Source: Bog-473 sp963809715 (GTDB lineage: Bacteria > Actinomycetota > Acidimicrobiia > Acidimicrobiales > RAAP-2). From it: DNA of 64,000 bases. Each line of letters opens with the position of its first letter. Positions within the stretch are counted from its first letter, which is position 1. A program made the position numbers and the translations under genes. This document shows, piece after piece, positions 10,802-18,195 of this stretch. The stretch covers positions 62,001 to 126,000 of the forward strand of contig CAWEKO010000008.1 in the NCBI GenBank assembly GCA_963809715.1, written 5' to 3'. The notes under the pieces were generated by a model. That model made no database searches and had not been told where the DNA came from. It saw nothing but the letters and a program-made list of their open reading frames with translations.

Positions 10802-11430
10802 GGAGAGCCGCGGAAAGGCCGGCCGGCATGCCCGACGTCCAGGGCGCCTGGCGGCGCGACGGACGGTGCGTCGACGGTGGGCCGTGGGAAGAGGTGAGCG
10901 ACGTGCTGTGGCTTCAGGTCGGCTTGCACTTCTGCGACCTCCGCACGGCCCTGCCGGGTGCCCCATCGGCACACGGGCTCGATCTCCCGCAGGCCTTCGG
11001 AGGACGCGTCGAGGTCGCCGACGGCGTGATCACGTTCCACCACGACCTCGACACCATGCGCCGGAACCCTGCCCATCCCGACGTGAGCACGGTGCACCGG
11101 ATCGACGAGGCGATGTACGAGCGCGGGCCAGGCTTTGAGGAGCGCTGGGTCCTCTCCTCGGGGCCCGACGACCCCTGTGCCGTGGCCGAGCGGAAAGGAG
11201 CCGATGGGAGCGTCCTGGCCCGCATCGTGCGGATCGGGGCCGTGGCCCTGGCCGTGTGGGGTGGCTCTGCACCCGGCGGCGCACGCTTCACGGACCGCGA
11301 CGGCTGGGCAGCCGAGCGCTCCCCCTTCCCCCTCGACCCGGCGCTCGGTGTCGACCGGGTGACCCGGGCAGTGGTCGACGACGGCCCGCTGCCGGGGGGC
11401 TGGGCGCGTCCTACAGGCGGCGCAGCGTGA
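10798..11430 (+). CDS. Conserved protein of unknown function in the catabolic operon
   Basis: I do not recognise a named family. The product is about 200-210 residues, soluble, without signal peptide or membrane span, rich in Trp and Gly (GAWRRDG, VLWLQVGLHFCDLRT), with alternating hydrophobic patterns that suggest a beta-barrel or lipocalin-like fold; this is only an impression. Two starts are possible: GTG 10798, overlapping the Rieske stop by 4 bases, or ATG 10828 preceded by GGAAAGG. The latter begins MPDVQGAWRR and reads as the natural start of the domain. It overlaps the following hydrolase by 4 bases, so it is part of the same transcript and may be an accessory or binding protein of the pathway. 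Confidence 0.6.
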   Translation: MRRAAERPAGMPDVQGAWRRDGRCVDGGPWEEVSDVLWLQVGLHFCDLRTALPGAPSAHGLDLPQAFGGRVEVADGVITFHHDLDTMRRNPAHPDVSTVHRIDEAMYERGPGFEERWVLSSGPDDPCAVAERKGADGSVLARIVRIGAVALAVWGGSAPGGARFTDRDGWAAERSPFPLDPALGVDRVTRAVVDDGPLPGGWARPTGGAA

Positions 11431-12248
11431 ACCCGGCCGGTGTCCGACGCGTCGTCCTGTTGACCCTCGGCTGGGAGGACCTGCCCAAGTCGGTGTCGAT
11501 CCACGGGGCGCCGCCCGAAGAGCGCCTGCGCGAGCCCGTCCCCGGCGTGCTGCTCCAATGTGACGGGGGCTGGCTCCTGCTCGACACCGGCTTCAATCCG
11601 GCGCTGATCCGCGATCCCGCGCTGCGCCGGCGCTTCCACGGCGACCCGCTCTTCCGACCCGTCCTCCCCGGGCCCGGGGAACCGCTCGAAGAGGCGCTGG
11701 CCGGAGCCGGCATCGCCATGGAGGAGATCTACGCCGTGGGGCTGAGCCACCTGCACAACGATCACGCCGGGGGCCTGCGCCACTTTGCGGGCCGGGTGCC
11801 GGTGCACGCGCAGCGGGCCGAGCTCGAATACGGGCTGTCGAACCATCCCGACCCCGAACACCACGCCATGTTCCGCGTCGATTACGACGACCCCGCCATC
11901 GAGTGGCATTTGGCCGACGGCGACCGCGAGATCGCGCCCGGTGTCACCGCGGTGCTCACCGCCGGGCACACGCCGGGACATCAGAGCTTCATCGTCGACC
12001 TCGACGAGTCGGTCGGCGGCGGCGGTCTTGTCTTCGCATTCGACGCCGCGGACCTGACGGAGAACATCGAGCACGAACTCCCGATCGGTGGGCGGGTAGG
12101 CGTGCCGCCCGAGGCCACGATTGAGCCGATCCGTCGCCTGAAACAGTTGGCGGCGGCGCGCGGCTATTCCCTCATACCTGGCCACGATCCTTTCGTGTGG
12201 CCCAAGCTGACCCGCGAGTTGGCTGAACGATTCGCGACGACGGGCTGA
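11427..12248 (+). CDS. Metallo-beta-lactamase-fold hydrolase (N-acyl-homoserine lactonase-like)
   Basis: Zinc-dependent hydrolase of the metallo-beta-lactamase superfamily, 273 residues. Metal ligands are SHLHNDHAGG (HxHxDH motif) near residues 107-116, AGHTPGHQSF near 179-188, FAFDAAD near 204-210 and the last His in LIPGHDPFVW near 249-258. The overall layout resembles the AttM/AiiA lactonase group, but the same architecture serves many lactone, amide and ester substrates. GTG 11427 overlaps the upstream stop by 4 bases and was chosen over an upstream in-frame ATG at 11256, which would overlap the previous gene by more than 170 bases. Placed in an operon of C-N hydrolases, a lactam- or lactone-opening role is plausible. 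Confidence 0.75.
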   Translation: MNPAGVRRVVLLTLGWEDLPKSVSIHGAPPEERLREPVPGVLLQCDGGWLLLDTGFNPALIRDPALRRRFHGDPLFRPVLPGPGEPLEEALAGAGIAMEEIYAVGLSHLHNDHAGGLRHFAGRVPVHAQRAELEYGLSNHPDPEHHAMFRVDYDDPAIEWHLADGDREIAPGVTAVLTAGHTPGHQSFIVDLDESVGGGGLVFAFDAADLTENIEHELPIGGRVGVPPEATIEPIRRLKQLAAARGYSLIPGHDPFVWPKLTRELAERFATTG

Positions 12249-12250
12249 GC

Positions 12251-12835
12251 GTGTCGACCAGTGACGGTCGCGAAGACGTGCGAGCGCGGCTTGACATCGT
12301 GGCGGTCGGTTACGCGGACGACCGTGTCGCGAGCACCGTGGTGCTCGTACGCGATGCCGAGGCCATTATCGTCATCGACCCCGGCATGGCGGCGAGTCGT
12401 GACGTCATCCTCGAGCCGCTCGCCACCCTGGGCGTCAGCCCGCCCGCCGTCACCGACGTGATCTTCAGCCACCATCATCCGGATCACACCCTGAACGCCG
12501 CCCTCTTCCCCGACGCCCGGTTTCACGATCACTGGGCGATCTACCAGGACGACGTCTGGATCGATCGGCCGGCGGAGGGGTACACGGTGTCGCCGTCGGT
12601 GCAGTTGCTGGAGACCCCCGGACACACGGCGGAGGACATCACCACACTGGTGCGGACCGACGACGGCCTGGTGGCCTGCACGCACCTGTGGTGGTCGGCG
12701 GAAGGGCCTGAAGAGGATCCCCTGGCCACCGACCAGGCGCTCCTGCTTCGGTCGCGGGCCCGGATCCTGGCGCTCGGCGTCGATCTCATCGTCCCGGGGC
12801 ACGGACCTCCCTTCGTACCGCCCCGCCGCGCCTGA
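12251..12835 (+). CDS. Metallo-beta-lactamase-fold hydrolase (MBLAC1-like)
   Basis: Second hydrolase of the same fold, 194 residues, starting with GTG 2 bases after the previous stop. Ligand motifs are FSHHHPDHT near residues 73-81, ETPGHTAED near 119-127 and IVPGHGPPF near 179-187. It is much shorter than its neighbour and closer to the MBLAC1/glyoxalase II-like branch, so the pair is not a recent duplication. It closes the + strand operon: the next gene is convergent, ending at 12883. No clear hairpin separates the two in the 47-base gap. Confidence 0.75.
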   Translation: MSTSDGREDVRARLDIVAVGYADDRVASTVVLVRDAEAIIVIDPGMAASRDVILEPLATLGVSPPAVTDVIFSHHHPDHTLNAALFPDARFHDHWAIYQDDVWIDRPAEGYTVSPSVQLLETPGHTAEDITTLVRTDDGLVACTHLWWSAEGPEEDPLATDQALLLRSRARILALGVDLIVPGHGPPFVPPRRA

Positions 12836-12882
12836 GCCGTCGAAAAAGGACCCAACCCCTCGTGGTGCGCCCTCTTGTCCGA

Positions 12883-14058
12883 TCAGAGGTCCATGGCCGC
12901 CAGCGCCGCATAGCCCTGCGCACCGTCTCGGAGCGACCGCAGCGTGACATGTTCATCGACCTGGTGGGCCATGGACTCGACGCCGACTCCGAATCCGATG
13001 GTGGGTATGCCGCAGATGCCGGCGGCATAGGACCCGTTGGTGCAGAAGGAGTAATGCGTCGGCGTGGGATCGAGGCCGACGGAGGAGAGCGCCCGCGTGG
13101 CGCCCCGCACGAGCGGCGACTCCTGGGGCGTCCACCATGCGGCGGCGTACTCGGGCAGCGAGAACGCCCGGCCCGTCCAGCTGGTGAACGCCGCCTCCAC
13201 CAAGGCGATGTCCAGCTGGGGCTTCTCGGGCCACGTCGACCAGGCCCGCTCCGCGGCGTGCGCGAGCAGTTCCACAATGGAATCCGGCGTCTCACCCGGA
13301 AGGAAGCGGCAGTCGAAACGCGCCAGGACGGAACCCGGGATGGTCGACACGGACGGGTATGGCTCCGAATGCGCGTCGATGCAGTTGAGATCACGCCGGC
13401 CCAGCTGGGGATGCGACGGGCGGGGGATCCGGGTGACCTCGTCGATCAACGCCGCCATGGCGTGCAGCGCGTTGAGGCCGACCGCGGCGTGCCCGGCGTG
13501 GCAGGCGCGGCCCGTCACCCGCACCTCGATCTTTGCCCGCCCCCGTTGGCCCGTGCACAGCTGGGTGTTGTTGGGCTCGCTGGTGACGAAGGCGTCGGGG
13601 CGCAGCGCGGCGACGGGTTCGGCCAGCGCGCCGCCTTCCATTTCCTCTTCGCACACGCTGGCGACGACGACCACCCGCGACGAGACGCGTGGCGCCGCCG
13701 CCGCCACGCCCCAGATCGCTGCCGCGATCGAGGCCTTCTGGTCGCAGATCCCGAGCCCGTAGAGGCTCCCATCGCGGATCTCGCCGCCGAACGGGTCGAC
13801 GCTCCACCGTTCCGGGGAGTGGAGAGGGATGGAATCGATGTGCCCGTCGATCATGAGGGTGCGCCCGCCACCGGGGCCGATGACCCCGATGGCGTTGCCA
13901 CTGGCATCGACCTCCACCGTGTCGAAGCCGGCCGCCTCCATGGCGGCCGCAGCGAGCGACACCGCCGGGCCCTCGTCGCCCGAGACGCTCGAGGTGCGGG
14001 CCAGCGCCACCGCCGTTTCGACCAGGGCGGCATCATCGACAGGGAACATCTCGGTCAT
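12883..14058 (-). CDS. M20-family metallohydrolase (YgeY/ArgE/DapE-like)
   Basis: Di-zinc amidohydrolase or peptidase of the M20 family, 391 residues. Visible motifs are MIDGHIDSIPL (metal His and Asp) near residue 72, LYGLGICDQKASIAAAIWG near 103 (bridging Asp), SVCEEEMEGG near 138 (catalytic and metal Glu), VRVTGRACHAGHAAVGLNALHAM (dimerisation-domain entry) and HQVDEHV near the C-terminus (last metal His). This pattern matches the YgeY branch associated with N-carbamoyl or N-acyl amino acid cleavage. ATG 14058 is preceded by AGAAGGAAAGG and overlaps the upstream allantoinase-like stop by 4 bases, so the two are translated together. Confidence 0.8.
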   Translation of the reverse strand: MTEMFPVDDAALVETAVALARTSSVSGDEGPAVSLAAAAMEAAGFDTVEVDASGNAIGVIGPGGGRTLMIDGHIDSIPLHSPERWSVDPFGGEIRDGSLYGLGICDQKASIAAAIWGVAAAAPRVSSRVVVVASVCEEEMEGGALAEPVAALRPDAFVTSEPNNTQLCTGQRGRAKIEVRVTGRACHAGHAAVGLNALHAMAALIDEVTRIPRPSHPQLGRRDLNCIDAHSEPYPSVSTIPGSVLARFDCRFLPGETPDSIVELLAHAAERAWSTWPEKPQLDIALVEAAFTSWTGRAFSLPEYAAAWWTPQESPLVRGATRALSSVGLDPTPTHYSFCTNGSYAAGICGIPTIGFGVGVESMAHQVDEHVTLRSLRDGAQGYAALAAMDL

Positions 14059-15360
14059 GACGACCTTTCCTTCTCTGGTGTTTTCGCCCGGGTACCCCCG
14101 GGCGTGAGGAATCTCCCGGACGGCTCCGCCGCCTGGCCACCCGCCTCGTAGACGACCACGCCGCCGACGATCGTGGCGACCACGACACCCGGCAGGGTAC
14201 GGCCGAGAAACGGCGAGCGCCGGTGGCGGCAGTGGAGCGTCTCGGGCGCCACCGTCCAGTCCGCCCCCAGGTCGACGAGGGCCAGATCGGCGTCGTATCC
14301 CGGTGCGACCGCACCCTTGTGCGCCAGTCGGCACAGCGCCGCAGCCGCGCCGCGGAGCCGCACGATGTCGCGGAGCGACAGGAGACCACGAGACACCAGG
14401 GAGAGCAGGACCGAGAGCGTCGTCTCGACGCCCGACACGCCGGCGAAGGGGGTCGGCCCCTCCTTGAGCGCGGGTGGGCAGGGGGAATGGTCCGACGCCA
14501 CGCTGTCGATCGTGCCGTCGTCGGCGAGCTCCACCATGCGCCGACGCTCGACCTCCCCGCGCACCGGAGGGCAGCACACCGCGTCGGATCCGATCCGCCC
14601 GACGTCGTCCCGGTTGAGTGCCAGGTAGTGGGGGCAGGTCTCGACCGTCGTGCCGGCCCACCGCTTGGCCTCGAGGACAGCGTCGGGCGACGAACAGTGC
14701 ACGACGTGGAGGCGGGCACCGTGGGCCACGGCCGACGCACCAGCCCGGGACACCGCCGCGACCTCCGAGGCCACCGGACGCTCCGACCCTCCGCCCCGGA
14801 AAAGGGACGGTTCTTCGCAGTGGACCGCCACCGGAAGCCCGGCCCGGCCGGCCGCCGCCATGCCCCGGGCCAGCGTGTCGGCGTCGCAGGCGGGGAATTC
14901 CGGCCACCCGCTGTCACACAGGAACGCCTTGAGGCCCACCACGCCGCTGTCCAACAGCGGCCCGAGAGCGTGCCGCGTTCTCCGGGACGAGCCCACCCCA
15001 GAGAGCGAAGTCGACCAGCGACGCTTTCTCCGCCTCTTCCCGCTTCGCCACGACGGCGTCGGCACGTATCGTGGGCGGGTCCGAGTCGATGGGCATGTCG
15101 ACGACGGTGGTGACGCCGCCCGCGGCGGCCGCCAGGCTGCCCGTCGCCCATCCCTCCCAGTCGTCGCGACCCGGCGCGTCGAAGTGCACGTGGGCGTCAA
15201 CCGCGCCCGGGAGCAGGGCCAGGCCCGTGGCGTCGATCACCTTGGCGGCGGCTCCGCCGGCGCCGGGCTCGGTCACCGCGACGATGGTGCCATCGGAGAC
15301 CACCACATCACGCGGCGCGCCACCGAGCAGCCCTCCGCGTACGATCAGTTCGGCCTTCAT
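14055..15360 (-). pseudogene. Allantoinase/dihydropyrimidinase-like cyclic amidohydrolase, one frameshift
   Basis: Amidohydrolase of the dihydroorotase/allantoinase/hydantoinase group that opens cyclic ureides. The N-terminal half (start ATG 15360, MKAELIVRGG) contains the metal-binding DAHVHFDAPGRDDWEG near residue 59. The rest lies in another frame and contains GVVGLKAFLCDSG (metal-bridging Lys), PVAVHCEE, LHVVHCSSPDAV, ETCPHYLAL and DSVASDHSPCPP (catalytic Asp). The frame change falls at about 14975-14985 within GGAGAACGCGGCACG and is consistent with a one-base loss. All catalytic residues survive, so the gene is probably functional in the organism. Its end overlaps the M20 gene, forming a two-gene unit able to open a ring and then cleave the open-chain product. 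Confidence 0.8.
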
Positions 15361-15474
15361 CGCCCAGGAAGTCTCGGGCTCCTTCGTTTCGATCGAGTAA
15401 GGGTGGTGTGACTTCTCTGTGAACTGGGAGCCGGCCCGTGCTGCGGCCGCCGCGGTCGGTGGCAGGATGCGGCC

Positions 15475-16365
15475 GTGAGCGATCCCCGCATCGTCGACGT
15501 GCACGTCCACCTCTTCCAGCAGGCCGACGACCCGATGCGGGACGGCTACGAGATCTGGGAGTACGGCGACCACGACGACGTGGACTTCGGCACCCGGCGC
15601 GGCACGGTCGGGGACCTGGCCGCGTCGCTGGGCGAGCCGCCCGTGGCCCATTGCGTGGTCGTCGGGATGTTCGCGCCGGGTGCCGGCGGACCGGCCACTC
15701 CTGCCGCAGAGCGGTTGCGGTCCTACAACGACTGGGTGCTCGAGGTGGCGGACACCTCCCCCCACCTGACGGCGCTCGTCGCCGCCGATCCGTCCGCCCT
15801 CGGGGGAGCGGCGGGGGCGGACTACCTGCGCGAGTGCGCGGAGCGGGGCGCCCGGGGGATCAAGGTCCACCCCATCGTCCAGGGCTTCGCTCCGACCGAC
15901 CCCCGCCTCGACCCGATCTACGAAACATGTGTCGACCTCGGGCTCACCGTGCTCTCGCACTCGGGCCAGGCCCGTGGCTCATCTCCGGCGGCCGACCCGT
16001 TCGCCTTTGCGCCGGTCATGGAGCGCTATCCGGACCTCCACCTGCTGCTCGCGCATCTGGGCGGTGCCAGCTGGAGGCAGGTGGTCCCCTTCGCGGCCGC
16101 CTATCCCGCCGTCTCCTTCGACCTGTGCGAGATCATCGCCTGGACCGGAGCGCCGGGTGCGCCCTCCTCCGACGAACTCGGTCGCCTGATCCGCGACATC
16201 GGCTCGCACAGGGTTCTCTTCGGCACCGACTTCCCGTGGTACGAGCTTGACCGCACGGTCGACCAGCTGATGAGCCTCCCCCACCTCTCCGACGAGGAGC
16301 GCCGGGGGATCCTGGGCGAGAACGCCATCCGCCGAATGGGATTGACGGTGGCGGGCCGCTCATAG
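15475..16365 (+). CDS. Amidohydrolase 2 family metal-dependent hydrolase
   Basis: TIM-barrel hydrolase or decarboxylase, 296 residues. Motifs are DVHVHLF (metal HxH) near residue 8, GARGIKVHPIVQGF near 124, TVLSHSGQARG near 158, LLLAHLGGASW near 185 and LFGTDFPWYE (metal Asp) near 243. This is the uronate-isomerase/ACMSD-related group, whose members hydrolyse or decarboxylate varied small substrates. GTG 15475 is divergent from the allantoinase-like gene, 114 bases away, so the two may share a control region. The gene ends just before a strong hairpin. Confidence 0.75.
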   Translation: MSDPRIVDVHVHLFQQADDPMRDGYEIWEYGDHDDVDFGTRRGTVGDLAASLGEPPVAHCVVVGMFAPGAGGPATPAAERLRSYNDWVLEVADTSPHLTALVAADPSALGGAAGADYLRECAERGARGIKVHPIVQGFAPTDPRLDPIYETCVDLGLTVLSHSGQARGSSPAADPFAFAPVMERYPDLHLLLAHLGGASWRQVVPFAAAYPAVSFDLCEIIAWTGAPGAPSSDELGRLIRDIGSHRVLFGTDFPWYELDRTVDQLMSLPHLSDEERRGILGENAIRRMGLTVAGRS

Positions 16366-16376
16366 GAGACCGCCCG

Positions 16377-16422
16377 CCAGAGTGAGATGCCACAGCCCTG
16401 CTCATCGGGCATCTCACTCTGG
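16377..16422. terminator. Perfect 15-bp hairpin between convergent genes
   Basis: Left arm CCAGAGTGAGATGCC (16377-16391) and right arm GGCATCTCACTCTGG (16408-16422) are perfectly complementary, with a 16-base loop. It lies 11 bases after the amidohydrolase stop and 12 bases before the end of the convergent G1 peptidase gene, so it most likely terminates transcription in both directions. No long T-run follows on either strand. Confidence 0.7.
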
Positions 16423-16434
16423 GGGCGGCACCAC

Positions 16435-17313
16435 TCAGCTCGATGGCGGCGGAGGCTGGGTGCTCCCGTAGGCCACCGTGAAGCCGTCGTTGTCACTGTC
16501 GGGGTTCGACGGCGCAGCGATGGTCGCTGTATCGGCGTTGTTCACCATGAAGATCTGGTCGAGGGTCGCTCCCGACGCCAGGTTCATCAAGGGCGTGGTC
16601 GGCGTGTCCGTGTGCCCGTATTTGCCCGGGTCGAACGTGACGTTGTTGGTCTTTGTCAAGGTGGCCAGGTCGTTGACGCTCGTGCACCCGTCAGCGATGC
16701 AGGGCCGCTCGTGGATCGCCTCCACGCTGGCGAAGGTGGAGGCCGCCCCCGCTTTGGTTGCCGTCCGACTCCCTTTTTGTCCTGTCGTTACGTCCTTGAC
16801 AGTCATGGTCCATTTTTTCGTGGTGGAGGAGAACTTCACCGTGGTCTTGATCTTGTCGCCAGGATGCACGACGAGGCTCAGAGGGTCTTCGGCGGCGGGC
16901 AGAACCTCAGTCCAGGCCCGGTAGATGGCAGTGCCGCTCGAGTTGTCCGCTTCAGTGCCTGCTTGCACGAGTGATCCGTCGTTGAGTCCGCCGATTCCCA
17001 CCCAGTCAGACGAGAACTGACTCCCGGAGAGACTGGTGTTCACGGTCGGAACCGTCCAGGTGTCGACGACGCTCTTGTAGGTCCCGTTCGCGGCGCCCTG
17101 GGCAAAACCGGACCAGTTGAAAGAGCCGATCTGGGAAAAACCACGGACCGACTGCGCGCCGGGCGCTGCGCCTCCCGGAAGGGGCGCAAGAATTGCTCGT
17201 CCGCCCACACCTGCGGCTCCTGCCGGAGCTGCCGCCGCCGACCCTGCGACCATCGCTCCGCCCGACATCGTGCCAAGAAGCGCGACCGCGACCAACTTTG
17301 ACCGAATCTGCAT
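16435..17313 (-). CDS. Secreted G1-family glutamic peptidase
   Basis: Acid endopeptidase of the eqolisin (G1) family, which uses a Gln/Glu pair and is mostly known from fungi and some bacteria. The 292-residue product has a Sec signal peptide (charged start MQIRSK, hydrophobic core, Ala-rich cleavage region near residues 26-36), then SFNWSGFAQ near 64-72 and VVDTWTVPTV near 82-91. The catalytic Gln is in LVQAGTEA (Q117) and the catalytic Glu in SVEAIHERP (E198, or less likely E202). A Cys pair (C205, C210) could form a disulfide. The gene stands alone and is likely secreted for external protein degradation at low pH. Confidence 0.85.
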   Translation of the reverse strand: MQIRSKLVAVALLGTMSGGAMVAGSAAAAPAGAAGVGGRAILAPLPGGAAPGAQSVRGFSQIGSFNWSGFAQGAANGTYKSVVDTWTVPTVNTSLSGSQFSSDWVGIGGLNDGSLVQAGTEADNSSGTAIYRAWTEVLPAAEDPLSLVVHPGDKIKTTVKFSSTTKKWTMTVKDVTTGQKGSRTATKAGAASTFASVEAIHERPCIADGCTSVNDLATLTKTNNVTFDPGKYGHTDTPTTPLMNLASGATLDQIFMVNNADTATIAAPSNPDSDNDGFTVAYGSTQPPPPSS

Positions 17314-17689
17314 ACCCTCGCCTCCAACCGATCTGGGGGCACCGAACGAACCGTCGTCGCCCTACTCCCCGCCACAATTACCGCATGCACCATAACTGAA
17401 AATGTCTTGGGATGCTAGGGGCGTTGCCAGCCGCTCTGCCGTGGAAAAATTGCGACAGAGGTCGGAAACTCCTGCTCAGGGCCGTCGTGACGAGCACGAT
17501 GTCCGAAGGGAGACCGTTCGGGGTGACGAGATGAACAAAACCGTAGCCCGCGGGTCGTCCATGACGTCCTTCTGTGTCGGGATGATCGAGAACCCTCAAG
17601 CAGTGATCCGTGCTTGCCCATAAAAGGGGGCTCGGTCAGGTGCGTGCGTACGTCAGATAAGCGGACCTGCTGGTCGGTCGAACCTGGGC
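17314..17689. other. Non-coding stretch upstream of the G1 peptidase
   Basis: Short ORFs occur here on both strands but none has a convincing ribosome site, family motif or consistent codon use. It probably holds the peptidase promoter; I see no clear -35/-10 pair. Confidence 0.4.
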
Positions 17690-18195
17690 GCAACGGTGCG
17701 GAACTCACGATCCCGTACTCCGTGGCACACATCGCCGCACCGGTCCGGTTCGACACACCCGTCGTGCCGTTGACGTGCTCGATGTGGTCGCTCACGTCTT
17801 CGGGCTTGATCCCCAACTCTCGGACAAGGCCCTTGTTGGACATTCCCTGGACAAGAAGATCCAGTACCTCGCTCTTACACGCCGCCAGCCCGGCTGGCCC
17901 CGGTGCCCGCGTTTTGGCCCACGCGGTGGCCAGGCGCAGCGATCACGGCGTCGGTGGCTATGTGATCGAGGCGGACGCCGGCGGCGTCTGCCCGGAGCTC
18001 TCGGACGGCCTCGACCTCGCTTCGCGGTTCCCGGTTCGGACGAGGTTGCATCATGGCGCTGTAGGCGTCGGCGACCGTCAGGACCCGGGCCCCGGAGGAC
18101 AGCATCGTCCCGCCGACGGCGCCGTGATCGCCGGAGCCGTTCATCCGATCGTGGCGGGTCAGCAGGGCGATACGGCGCAACGGATGGGGCCGGTT
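17690..18195 (-). pseudogene. Remnant of an HD-GYP/LuxR-type regulator (C-terminal part)
   Basis: Reading 18195 down to 17690 on the - strand gives pieces that match the C-terminal half of HD-GYP proteins ending in a LuxR helix-turn-helix: HDRMNGSGDHGAVGG (usual form HHERxDGSGYxxG), ARVLTVADAYSAMMQPRP, then in another frame SEVLDLLVQGMSNKGLVREL and DHIEHVNGTTGVSNRTGAAM (LuxR recognition helix region). A frame change with a stop separates the two blocks near 17875, key residues of the GYP motif are altered, and the N-terminal half is missing where the exporter gene begins at 18194. It is a decayed, non-functional gene fragment. Confidence 0.65.

Noticed and set aside
12862..14151. Long + strand ORF of 429 codons opposite the M20 gene
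   Set aside because: Antisense shadow produced by high GC; the - strand protein has all M20 motifs.
14058..14907. N-terminal extension of the M20 gene to 14907
   Set aside because: This part is an out-of-frame reading of the allantoinase-like gene; ATG 14058 has a strong ribosome site and the family-typical start.
17415..17843. A 142-codon - strand ORF as an intact LuxR-type gene
   Set aside because: Only the first third resembles a LuxR helix-turn-helix; the rest has no family pattern and the upstream regulator is broken. It is treated as part of the remnant.
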